Made by a program: the position numbers and the translations under genes. 64,000 nt of DNA from Pseudaeromonas sharmana (GTDB taxonomy: Bacteria; Pseudomonadota; Gammaproteobacteria; Enterobacterales; Aeromonadaceae): positions 372,001-436,000 of the forward strand of contig NZ_JBHSAF010000014.1 in the NCBI RefSeq assembly GCF_042649925.1, read 5' to 3'. Below, in pieces: positions 27,879 to 35,739 of this stretch (its first letter is position 1; each line of letters begins with the position of its first letter). Under the pieces are notes generated by a model. That model saw only the letters and a program-made list of their open reading frames with translations. It did not search any database and was not told the DNA's origin.

Positions 27879-27908
27879 TTTACCCGTCAAGCCAAACAGG
27901 CTTATGAT
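27879..27908 (+). promoter_or_regulatory. Candidate promoter for the GNAT-C39 gene
   Basis: TTTACC (27879-27884), an 18-bp spacer and TATGAT (27903-27908), about 85 bp before the start codon at 27993. Confidence 0.35.
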
Positions 27909-27992
27909 GCCGCAGATTCAGGAGACACCGCCTGACACCCGCCTCCCGCGCCTGCCACGATGTCCCCGCCGTGAAGTCAGGAGGTCTCCGGC

Positions 27993-29090
27993 ATGATTCG
28001 TTCCGCCCAACCAGACGATCTTCCCGCGCTGCTGGCGCTGGAGGAGCAGGCCTTTCCCGGCGATCGCCTCTGCGCCCGCCAGTTTCGCCGCTTCATGCGC
28101 AGTGACACCAGTCATCTGCTGGTTGACGAGCAGCAGGGGCTGCTGGCCGGTTATGCCCTGCTGCTGGTGCACCATAGGACCCACCTCGCCCGCCTCTACT
28201 CGCTGGCCGTCAACCCGCAATTCCGCCAGCGCGGCATCGGCTACAGCTTGTTGCACGCCTGCGAGCAATTGGCCCTGGAACAGGGCTATCTCACGCTGCG
28301 CCTGGAGGTGCGGCAGGATAACCAGGGCGCCCGCCATCTCTACGAACAGGCGGGTTACCGCCCGATCCGCATCCTGGCCCACTACTACGATGATGCCGCC
28401 GATGGCATCCGGCTGGAAAAGCGGTTGCAACCCGGCGAGCCGGCAATGCTGCTGCCGATCCCCTACTACGCACAGACGTTGCCGTTTACCTGTGGTCCGG
28501 CCAGCCTGATGATGGCCCGTGCCGGATTGCAACCGGATACGCCATTACAACGCCGCGAAGAGGTGCAGATTTGGCGCGAAGCGACGACGGTGTTCATGAC
28601 CACTGGCCACGGTGGCTGTTCGGCACTGGGACTGACACTGGCAGCCAGCCGCCGCGGTCTGCAGCCGCGGGTCTGGGTCAGCCAGGCCCAGACGCCATTT
28701 TTACGCGGTGTCCGCAGTGACAGCAAACGTCAGGTCATGGAACTGGTCCAGAACGACTTTCTGGAACAGCTGCGCGCCGTTGGCATAGAGCCGCAGATCC
28801 GCCGCCCTACCCTCGGCGAGCTGGAACATGAGTTGCGGCAGGGGCATCCGGTATTGGTGCTGATCAGTACCTGGCGTTTGACCGGCGACAAGGCGCCACA
28901 CTGGGTTGTGCTGATCGGCCTCGACGAACAATTTGTGTTTTTTCATGATCCCGATGTCGACAGCAGCCGTGAACGCCTGATCTCCGCGATGCAGGTGCCG
29001 GTACGTCGCGATGACTTTGTGCGCATGATGCAATATGGGCAGGAGCGCTTCAGTGCGGCGATCGCCTTGCATTGCCCAACCGCACGCTAG
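27993..29090 (+). CDS. GNAT acetyltransferase fused to a C39-like cysteine peptidase
   Basis: A two-domain protein of 365 aa. Residues 1-145 form a GNAT domain with the acetyl-CoA loop RQRGIG (78-83) and LYEQAGYRP. Residues 150-365 form a papain-like C39-type peptidase with Cys167 (FTCGPASLMM), His303 (PHWVVLIG) and Asp319 (FHDPD) in the expected order. No membrane or ABC part is present, so this is a free cytosolic enzyme rather than a bacteriocin exporter. AGGAGG precedes ATG 27993. With the divergent ATP-grasp gene it forms a conserved pair predicted to make, trim and acetylate a peptide modification. The target is unknown. Confidence 0.88.
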   Translation: MIRSAQPDDLPALLALEEQAFPGDRLCARQFRRFMRSDTSHLLVDEQQGLLAGYALLLVHHRTHLARLYSLAVNPQFRQRGIGYSLLHACEQLALEQGYLTLRLEVRQDNQGARHLYEQAGYRPIRILAHYYDDAADGIRLEKRLQPGEPAMLLPIPYYAQTLPFTCGPASLMMARAGLQPDTPLQRREEVQIWREATTVFMTTGHGGCSALGLTLAASRRGLQPRVWVSQAQTPFLRGVRSDSKRQVMELVQNDFLEQLRAVGIEPQIRRPTLGELEHELRQGHPVLVLISTWRLTGDKAPHWVVLIGLDEQFVFFHDPDVDSSRERLISAMQVPVRRDDFVRMMQYGQERFSAAIALHCPTAR

Positions 29091-29164
29091 TTGCCGGCAG
29101 CGCACTTGCCGCGGCGCGCCGCCTTGTTTAGCATCGGCACTTCTACAGATGACGAGGTGAGTGC

Positions 29165-29740
29165 ATGTTGCTCTGTTTTGGCGATTCGAATGCCTGGGGA
29201 TTTCAACCCACCGGTGGCCGCTACCAACCAGATCAGGGCTGGCCCGCCTTGCTGGCAGCCAGGCTAGAGACAGCACTGGATCTGCAAGCCCAACCGGGTC
29301 GCACGCTGCAGGCAGATCGGCCGCAATCGGGGCTGATTGCGGCACCAACAGCCTGGCAACAGGCACTGCAGCGGGCTCCACAGCGCATCGTGCTGGCGCT
29401 GGGTATCAATGACTTGGCAGCCGGAGCCTCGCTACAGGCGATTGATGCCGCCTTGCACTGGTATTTGCAGCAATGGCAGCAGCTCAGTCCCACCGCGTCG
29501 CTGATCCTGCTGGCACCGCGGCCGTTAGGCGCACTGACCGCGGGCTGGCGCCAGCTGTTTCAGGGGCAAGAAGCCCCCAGTCAGCAGCTGGCGGCGCTGT
29601 GGCAGCAGCAGTCCCGGCAGTGGGGTTGTGGTTATTACCTGCCCCCGCCACAGGTTGTCGGCGATGATGGCCTGCACTGGCTGGCCAGCGGTCACCAGAG
29701 CGTCGCCGCTGACTTGCACGCGCAGTTCTCAAGCCTGTGA
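29165..29740 (+). CDS. SGNH/GDSL-type hydrolase
   Basis: Predicted esterase of 191 aa. Catalytic blocks: FGDSNAWGF with nucleophile Ser8, LGINDL with oxyanion Asn82, and DDGLH with Asp168 and His171. There is no signal peptide, so it is likely cytosolic. It resembles arylesterase-type SGNH enzymes that begin FGDSNTWG. A GAGGTG ribosome site precedes ATG 29165. It follows the GNAT-C39 gene by 74 bp on the same strand and could share its transcript, but a functional link is not shown. Confidence 0.85.
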   Translation: MLLCFGDSNAWGFQPTGGRYQPDQGWPALLAARLETALDLQAQPGRTLQADRPQSGLIAAPTAWQQALQRAPQRIVLALGINDLAAGASLQAIDAALHWYLQQWQQLSPTASLILLAPRPLGALTAGWRQLFQGQEAPSQQLAALWQQQSRQWGCGYYLPPPQVVGDDGLHWLASGHQSVAADLHAQFSSL

Positions 29741-29800
29741 TGCCTTGTTCATGAGCCGTGGCGACAGGTAAAATGGCGCAAATCCCGTTATGGAGTCCGC

Positions 29801-30445
29801 ATGCTTAATTACCAGATCCTGCCCGTCACCCCGTTCATGCAGAACTGTACCCTGTTGTGGTGCGATGAAACCCGCGAGGCGGCCCTGGTCGACCCGGGTG
29901 GTGAAGAACACCGCCTGCTGGAGGCGATCGCCGAACGTGGGCTGACCCTGACCGGACTATGGTTGACCCACGGCCACCTGGATCATGTTGGCGCCGCCCT
30001 GGAGTTGCATGAGCGTACCGGCTGCCCGATCACCGGGCCCCATACCGCCGATGCCTTCTGGTTACAGGGGCTGCCGGCACAATCGGAGATGTTTGGCTTT
30101 CCGCGCGCCGAACCCTTTGTTCCCCAGCGCTGGCTGCAGGAGGGCGACACGCTGCAGGTTGGCCGGCAACAGCTGAGGGTACTGCACTGCCCGGGGCATA
30201 CGCCTGGACACGTGGTGTTCTATAGCGACAGCGCGCAGCTGGCGCTGGTGGGCGATGTGCTGTTCCAGGGCTCCATCGGCCGCACCGACTTCCCCCAGGG
30301 CAACCATGCCGACCTGATTGCCTCGATCCAGAACAAATTGTTGCCTCTGGGGGACGAGATCACCTTCATTCCCGGCCATGGCCCGAACTCCACCTTCGGC
30401 CGCGAGCGGCTCAGCAACCCCTTCCTGACCCAGCCGATCTGGTGA
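29801..30445 (+). CDS. ycbL: Metallo-beta-lactamase-fold hydrolase, YcbL/glyoxalase II-like
   Basis: Zn-dependent hydrolase of 214 aa with the metal-binding motif THGHLDH (H57, H59, D61, H62), a further His in HCPGHTPGHV and Asp in LVGDVLFQGSIGRTD. It matches the single-domain YcbL type rather than full-length GloB, which has a C-terminal substrate domain. The likely activity is thioester hydrolysis such as S-lactoylglutathione. GGAG precedes ATG 29801. A terminator follows the stop. Confidence 0.93.
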   Translation: MLNYQILPVTPFMQNCTLLWCDETREAALVDPGGEEHRLLEAIAERGLTLTGLWLTHGHLDHVGAALELHERTGCPITGPHTADAFWLQGLPAQSEMFGFPRAEPFVPQRWLQEGDTLQVGRQQLRVLHCPGHTPGHVVFYSDSAQLALVGDVLFQGSIGRTDFPQGNHADLIASIQNKLLPLGDEITFIPGHGPNSTFGRERLSNPFLTQPIW

Positions 30446-30460
30446 TCGGGCAGCAATAAA

Positions 30461-30487
30461 CAGGCCCCATCATCGGGGCCTGATTTT
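30461..30487 (+). terminator. Intrinsic terminator between ycbL and a convergent gene
   Basis: 8-bp stem CAGGCCCC / GGGGCCTG (30461-30468 and 30475-30482) followed by ATTTTA. The minus-strand side also has TTTATT, so it can work both ways. Confidence 0.75.
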
Positions 30488-30513
30488 ACTGGCATCACGT
30501 GCAGCACAACGCG

Positions 30514-31029
30514 TTACCACATCACCATCGATACCGTGGTGCCGCCATCTTTCGGGAAGAAGTAACCGAAGAACGGACCACGTGACTGACGCACGACATA
30601 CAGCATCACGAAGGTATTGGGTGCGATCCAGCGACACAGCCCGCGCCGGTTGGGAACGTCCTGATTCAGAAAGCCGCCGATCAAGCGTACCGTGCCATTG
30701 AACAGCCCCGCCTTCTCATGGAAGATTTGGGACGCCATGCGAAACTCATCGGCAGCAATCTGGCTGGGCACCGGATCGTGTTCGCCATGCCACAAAATGG
30801 CCTCCTGGTAGCCCTCCGGCAGCACCGGATGACGCTGCTGAAAATCGACAAACGCGTCGACGACCTGGCGCTCGGTAAAACAGTATTCAGACCAGAGCAG
30901 ATCCAGATCGATGGAGTCCTGATGATCAAACGTGTTTCGCATAAACAGTGCGTCGAACACCTCTTGTGCCGGCAATCCCGTCAGCTGAGTATATAAATTG
31001 CCGGTTTTATTCAGTTCCTGCACAGACAT
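30514..31029 (-). CDS. Uncharacterised protein, 171 aa
   Basis: I do not recognise this protein. It starts MSVQELNKTGNLY, has no signal peptide or membrane helix and is rich in aromatic residues in its second half (RGLCRWIAPNTFVMLYVVRQ, then GPFFGYFFPKDGG). ATG 31029 has AGGAGG upstream; an in-frame start at 31083 lacks one. Normal base composition and a terminator after the stop argue that it is real. It is a single gene, convergent with ycbL and upstream (on the other side) of the end of the urea operon. Confidence 0.7.
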   Translation of the reverse strand: MSVQELNKTGNLYTQLTGLPAQEVFDALFMRNTFDHQDSIDLDLLWSEYCFTERQVVDAFVDFQQRHPVLPEGYQEAILWHGEHDPVPSQIAADEFRMASQIFHEKAGLFNGTVRLIGGFLNQDVPNRRGLCRWIAPNTFVMLYVVRQSRGPFFGYFFPKDGGTTVSMVMW

Positions 31030-31328
31030 GCTGATGACTTCCTCCTGTCTGGAGCCCGGGGCACTACAAAATATGAATGACAAAGCAGATCATGCGGTTA
31101 TGCACGATAACGTCGACCCATTTTTTCCCATTTTGCCATCAAGGTCACCGGAAAAGTCGCCGCACAGTAAGTAACAGAGCCAAATGTCTCTTTTCGCAGC
31201 CGCGAGCGGCCGTCTTCCGCTCATTGCGCGGATGCGGCTCGTCGCGATTACCTCAAAAATGCAGCCAATACGTCATCAGATTATTAAGTCAGATTTAATA
31301 ATCCAGCGCCGCAGGGCATGTCGACGAC
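31030..31328. other. Intergenic region with an AT-rich inverted repeat, no gene seen
   Basis: This stretch separates the 171-aa gene from the urea operon end. The only clear element is a 9-bp inverted repeat, GATTATTAA (31279-31287) / TTAATAATC (31295-31303), with a 7-nt spacer. It is too AT-rich for a terminator and more like a regulator site. No convincing small reading frame or RNA gene was found. Confidence 0.4.
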
Positions 31329-31352
31329 AAAAAAAGCGCCCGCAGGCGCCTG
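31329..31352 (-). terminator. Intrinsic terminator of the urea operon
   Basis: On the minus strand, GCGCC-TGCG-GGCGC with extra wobble pairs at the base, then seven T, 19 bp after the urtE stop. Confidence 0.85.
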
Positions 31353-31370
31353 AATGTCATGGCGCGGAGA

Positions 31371-32066
31371 TCACACGGTTAAATAGGTGCGGATCAGTTG
31401 CTCATCCAACTGCGGCATGGCGCCGGAGGCCACCACCCGGCCCCGATCCAGCAGACTGAAGCGGTCGCCGACCTTGCGCGCAAATGGCAGCTTCTGCTCC
31501 ACCAGCAACACGGTGAGGCCAATTTCACGATTGAGGCGGCGAATGATGTCACCGATCTCCGCAACCACGTTCGGCTGGATCCCCTCGGTCGGTTCATCGA
31601 GGATCAGCAACTTCGGATCCAGCACCAGGGCCCGACCAATCGCCAGCTGCTGTTGCTGGCCACCAGAGAGATCGCCGCCACGGCGCTGACGCATCTGCTT
31701 GAGCACCGGAAACAGTTCATAGATGAACTCGGGGATCTGCCGCACCTTGTCACGCCGTGCCGCCAGGCCAATTTTCAGATTCTCCTCCACCGTCAGCAGC
31801 GGGAAGATCTGCCGCCCTTGGGGCACATAGCCGATACCTAGCTCGGCCCGGCGTTCCACCCGCTGCGCGGCCAACTCGGTGCCGTCAAACAGCACACTGC
31901 CACTGCGCAGCGGCAACTGGCCCATGATGGCATTGAGCAGCGTGGTCTTGCCAACGCCATTCCGCCCCATCAGACACAGGCATTCGCCGGCATGGACCTC
32001 CAGACTCAGATCCCACAGGGTGTGGGACTGGCCATAAAATTGATTCAAGCCGTCAATTTTCAGCAT
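31371..32066 (-). CDS. urtE: Urea ABC transporter ATP-binding subunit UrtE
   Basis: One of two ATPases powering high-affinity urea uptake. It is 231 aa of LivF type, with Walker A GRNGVGKTT near residue 35, signature DLSGGQQQQLAIGRAL and Walker B LLILDEPTEGIQP. The IQPN continuation after Walker B is characteristic of UrtE. It is the last gene of the operon and overlaps urtD by 7 bp. Confidence 0.95.
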   Translation of the reverse strand: MLKIDGLNQFYGQSHTLWDLSLEVHAGECLCLMGRNGVGKTTLLNAIMGQLPLRSGSVLFDGTELAAQRVERRAELGIGYVPQGRQIFPLLTVEENLKIGLAARRDKVRQIPEFIYELFPVLKQMRQRRGGDLSGGQQQQLAIGRALVLDPKLLILDEPTEGIQPNVVAEIGDIIRRLNREIGLTVLLVEQKLPFARKVGDRFSLLDRGRVVASGAMPQLDEQLIRTYLTV

Positions 32067-32899
32067 GTTGGCTCTCCCAGATACACTTCGATGACCCTGG
32101 GATCGGATTGCACCTGTGCCATGCTGCCTTCAGCCAGCACGGACCCTTGATGCAGTACCGTCACCCGTTTGGCAATACTGCGCACAAAATCCATGTCATG
32201 CTCGACCACGACGACAGAGTGCTCCCCCGCCAGCGAGGTCAGCAATTCGGCCGTGCGCTCCATCTCCTGGTGGGTCATGCCAGCGACCGGTTCATCCACC
32301 AGCAGCAGTTGCGGGCGCTGCATCAGCAACATGCCGATCTCCAGCCACTGCTTCTGACCATGGGACAAGACTCCGGCCAGACGTTTGCGCTCGGGGACCA
32401 GTCCTATCAGCAACAACACCTGATCCAGATAGTCGCGCTCTTCACCGCTGAGCCGGCCGCGGAAGGTGTGCCAGACCCGCTTGTTGCCCGCCATGGCCAG
32501 CTCCAGATTCTCCTCGACCGTCAACGGCTCGAAAACGCTGGGTTTTTGAAACTTGCGACCAATACCGACATCGGCGATTGCCGGCTCATCCAGTGCCAGC
32601 AGATCGATGTTCTGCCCGAACCAGGCCGAGCCGCTATCGGGTCGGGTCTTGCCGGTGATGACATCCATCATGGTGCTCTTGCCGGCGCCATTGGGGCCAA
32701 TGATGCAACGCAGCTCGCCGGCTTCAATGTAGAGGTTGAGATTGTTCAGCGCCTTGAAGCCATCGAAGCTGACGGAGATCTCCTCCAGATAGAGGATCAT
32801 GCCGTGGGTCAGGTTCAGATCCGGCTGTTGTCGCGGCGAGAAGCGGTGCCGCCAGTAATCCGGGGTAAACAGCTCACGGGTATGGGCCAACATGTTCAT
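32060..32899 (-). CDS. urtD: Urea ABC transporter ATP-binding subunit UrtD
   Basis: Second ATPase of the urea importer, 279 aa and LivG-like. It has an N-terminal extension of about 35 residues before the ABC domain. Walker A is GPNGAGKST. The signature is replaced by LSHGQKQWLEIGMLL, which is normal for UrtD, and Walker B is LLLVDEPVAGMT. It overlaps urtC by 4 bp. Confidence 0.95.
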   Translation of the reverse strand: MNMLAHTRELFTPDYWRHRFSPRQQPDLNLTHGMILYLEEISVSFDGFKALNNLNLYIEAGELRCIIGPNGAGKSTMMDVITGKTRPDSGSAWFGQNIDLLALDEPAIADVGIGRKFQKPSVFEPLTVEENLELAMAGNKRVWHTFRGRLSGEERDYLDQVLLLIGLVPERKRLAGVLSHGQKQWLEIGMLLMQRPQLLLVDEPVAGMTHQEMERTAELLTSLAGEHSVVVVEHDMDFVRSIAKRVTVLHQGSVLAEGSMAQVQSDPRVIEVYLGEPTC

Positions 32900-33978
32900 G
32901 CCTGCACCTCCTTACGGGATAACAGCCCCATGACACCGCGGGGCAAAAACAGCGTTACCAGCACAAACAGCGCACCCAGGGCATACAGCCACTCGTCCGG
33001 CAGCACACCGGTAAACACCGACTTGGCATAGTTGACGAGCAGTGCCCCCAGCACGGCGCCATACAGCGTGGCCCGGCCACCGACCGCCACCCAGATCACC
33101 AGCTCGATGGAGTTGAGCGGTGAAAACTCGCCGGGATTGATGATGCCGACCTGAGGCACGTACAAGGCTCCAGCCAGCCCGGCCAGCATCGCCGAGAAGA
33201 CAAACAGTGCCAGCTTGAACCACTCGACACGGTAGCCGATGAAGCGGGTGCGCATCTCGGCATCGCGGATCGCGACGGCAACCCGCCCCAGGCGCGAGCT
33301 GACGATCAGGCGGCACGCCAGATACCCCAGCGTCAGCGCCAGGGCCGAGGCAATGAAGAGTCCAAGCCGCATGCCGTCCGAGGCCAGCGGCTGGCCCAGC
33401 AGATCCTTGAAATCCGTCAGGCCATTGTTGCCGCCAAAGCCCATTTCATTGCGGAAAAACGCCAGCATCAACGCGTAGGTCAGCGCCTGGGTCATGATCG
33501 ACAGATAGACGCCAGTCACCCGGGAGCGGAATGCCAGAAAGCCGAACACAAAGGCCAATACCCCCGGCACCAGCATCATCAGCGGTAACGCCAACGCAAA
33601 GTGCTCGATCCCCTGCCAGAACCAGGGCAGTTCATGCCAGTTCAAGAACACCATGAAATCGGGCAGTTCGGCATTGCCATACACGCCACGGTCACCGATC
33701 TGGCGCATCAGGTACATGCCCATGACATAGCCACCCAGTGCGAAAAAGGCGCCATGCCCGAGACTCAATATCCCCAGATAGCCCCACACCAGATCCAGGG
33801 CCACCGCCAGCAGGGCATAGCACAGGTACTTGCCCAGCAGGGTGACGGTATTGCTGCCGACATACAGGGCGCTGTCCGCCGGCAGCAGCCAGTTCGACAA
33901 CCCCACCAGACCTACCCCCAGCCACAGCACGGCGAACAGTACCTGACCGCGTTTGTCCTGTAACACACCTTGCCACAT
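32896..33978 (-). CDS. urtC: Urea ABC transporter permease UrtC
   Basis: Inner membrane permease of the LivM type, 360 aa, with about ten hydrophobic segments. It includes the family block DLVWGYLGILSLGHGAFFALGGY and the cytoplasmic coupling region AIRDAEMRTRFIGY. It pairs with UrtB to form the urea channel. It starts 3 bp after urtB. Confidence 0.95.
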   Translation of the reverse strand: MWQGVLQDKRGQVLFAVLWLGVGLVGLSNWLLPADSALYVGSNTVTLLGKYLCYALLAVALDLVWGYLGILSLGHGAFFALGGYVMGMYLMRQIGDRGVYGNAELPDFMVFLNWHELPWFWQGIEHFALALPLMMLVPGVLAFVFGFLAFRSRVTGVYLSIMTQALTYALMLAFFRNEMGFGGNNGLTDFKDLLGQPLASDGMRLGLFIASALALTLGYLACRLIVSSRLGRVAVAIRDAEMRTRFIGYRVEWFKLALFVFSAMLAGLAGALYVPQVGIINPGEFSPLNSIELVIWVAVGGRATLYGAVLGALLVNYAKSVFTGVLPDEWLYALGALFVLVTLFLPRGVMGLLSRKEVQA

Positions 33979-33981
33979 GAC

Positions 33982-35634
33982 TTACCCCTCCACCGCACGG
34001 CCGCGTTGCGGAAACAGGCCGCGCGGACGTTTTTGAATAAACAGGATGATCGCCACCAGGATCACGATCTTCGCCAGCATGGCACCGGCCAGCGGCTCCA
34101 GCAGCTTGTTGGCAACCCCCAGTGTCAGCCCCGCCACCAGCGTGCCCCACAGGTTGCCAACGCCGCCAAATACCACCACCATGAAGGCATCGACGATATA
34201 GTTCTGACCGAGATTCGGGCCGACATTGGTCAGTTGCGACAAGGCCACACCGGCGATGCCGGCAATGCCTGAGCCGAGACCGAACGTCAGGGCATTCACG
34301 CGGGCCGAACGCACCCCCATGTTGCGCGCCATGGCCCGATTTTGCGACACGGCACGCACCTCCAGTCCCAGGCGGCTGCGCTTGAGCAGCCACATCAGGC
34401 CGCTGAACACCAGCAGGCAGAACAGAATGATGCACAGGCGGTTTTGCGTCAGCGCCAGAAAACCGTTGATCGTCAGGGTACCGCTCATGAACGACGGCAT
34501 GACCACACTCTGGTTCAGCGGCGAGAAAATGGTGCGCACCGCCTGTTGCAGCAGCAGGCTGATGCCGAAGGTCGCCAGCAGCGTCTCCAGAGGGCGGCCA
34601 TACAGGAAACGAATCACGCCGCGCTCGATCACGATGCCGACCAGACCGGAGACGACAAACGCGGCCGGAATCGATAACAGCAACGCCAGTGCCGGCTGAC
34701 CGGGCAGCCACTGCTGCAGCACAAAGGTGGTATAGGCGCCGAGCATCATCAGCTCACCATGGGCCATGTTGATCACGCCCATGACCCCGAAGGTGATCGC
34801 CAGCCCGATCCCGGCCAGTACCAGCACCGAGCCCAGACTCAAGCCGAAATAGAGGGTTTCGACACCGGCGTAAAATTGCTGGCTACGCGTCAGCGCCCGC
34901 AGGCCATCACGCGCGGCACGTTTGACTGCGACATCGCTATCTTGTTCCGCAGCGGTGCGCAACGCCTCGATCACGAGCGGGTGTTTCACCGCCGCCAGCG
35001 TCAGCACGGCACTCAAGCGCCGCTGCGCCTCTGGGCTCTGCAGATCACCCATGGCCAAGGCAGCCTGGAGTGACTCCTTGACCCGACTGTCCGTTTCTTG
35101 TTGCAACCGCGCCTGTAACGCCGTCGTCTGTGCCGGCGTCACCTTGCCAAACATCGCCTCGACCGCCGCCAGACGTCGAGCCGGGTCGGCATCCCCCAAC
35201 GCCAGATTGGCTGTCAGCTGGGATAACTGCTCCCGCAAGGCATTGTTCACGGCCACGCGTTTAAACTCACGCGCTTTGCCCGGCACGGCACGGCCATCAT
35301 GCAGCGCGGTAAAGCCTGCCGCCCCTTTAATCACCAACCGCCCATCCTGCTTGCGATAGTAGAGGTCACCCTCATCCAGGGCGGAAAACAGCGCGGAAAC
35401 ATAGGTAGCACCGCTGCCCGACAGCACAGTCAACGCCTGCGCCTTGTCATCAAAACTCTTGCCGGTCAGCACCTGTTCGGCCTGCTCTACACTCATCGCT
35501 GCAGCCTGTGTTCCCGATAAACACAGCAGCATCGCCAACACCGCGATGGCACAACGTTGCACCATTCTCAGGCTGACGCCCAGGCCGCCACTGCGTTCCC
35601 TGATGGCAGATCGGATTGCGATTTTCTGCATCAT
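33982..35634 (-). CDS. urtB: Urea ABC transporter permease UrtB, with N-terminal periplasmic domain
   Basis: LivH-type permease, 550 aa. Typical of UrtB, an N-terminal signal-like helix and a helical repeat domain of about 230 residues (AVEAMFGKVTPAQTTALQARL) precede the membrane part (from about 255; AITFGVMGVINMAHGELMMLGAY). ATG 35634 follows AAGGG; it is adjacent to a second ATG at 35631. A longer frame reaching 35682 runs through the intergenic hairpins and has no ribosome site. Confidence 0.94.
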   Translation of the reverse strand: MMQKIAIRSAIRERSGGLGVSLRMVQRCAIAVLAMLLCLSGTQAAAMSVEQAEQVLTGKSFDDKAQALTVLSGSGATYVSALFSALDEGDLYYRKQDGRLVIKGAAGFTALHDGRAVPGKAREFKRVAVNNALREQLSQLTANLALGDADPARRLAAVEAMFGKVTPAQTTALQARLQQETDSRVKESLQAALAMGDLQSPEAQRRLSAVLTLAAVKHPLVIEALRTAAEQDSDVAVKRAARDGLRALTRSQQFYAGVETLYFGLSLGSVLVLAGIGLAITFGVMGVINMAHGELMMLGAYTTFVLQQWLPGQPALALLLSIPAAFVVSGLVGIVIERGVIRFLYGRPLETLLATFGISLLLQQAVRTIFSPLNQSVVMPSFMSGTLTINGFLALTQNRLCIILFCLLVFSGLMWLLKRSRLGLEVRAVSQNRAMARNMGVRSARVNALTFGLGSGIAGIAGVALSQLTNVGPNLGQNYIVDAFMVVVFGGVGNLWGTLVAGLTLGVANKLLEPLAGAMLAKIVILVAIILFIQKRPRGLFPQRGRAVEG

Positions 35635-35659
35635 GACATCCCTTTTGTTTACTGCTGGT

Positions 35660-35732
35660 GGTGGACCGCGTTCGCGGCCCACCAGGGTGAGCCACCACGG
35701 ATGGCTCCACCGGGAGGCCAGGCCTCCCGGTG
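35660..35732 (-). promoter_or_regulatory. Two strong hairpins between urtA and urtB
   Basis: On the minus-strand RNA the first stem is CACCGGGAGGCC / GGCCTCCCGGTG (35708-35719 and 35721-35732), perfect over 12 bp. The second is an 11-bp stem at 35660-35683 with one G-U pair. There is no T-run after either. Such pairs after a binding-protein gene usually protect the 3' end of its mRNA, raising UrtA over the membrane subunits. Confidence 0.65.
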
Positions 35733-35739
35733 TTACGAC

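Noticed and set aside
32108..33031. 307-aa plus-strand frame opposite urtD
   Set aside because: Antisense shadow; His/Gln-rich sequence typical of such artefacts.
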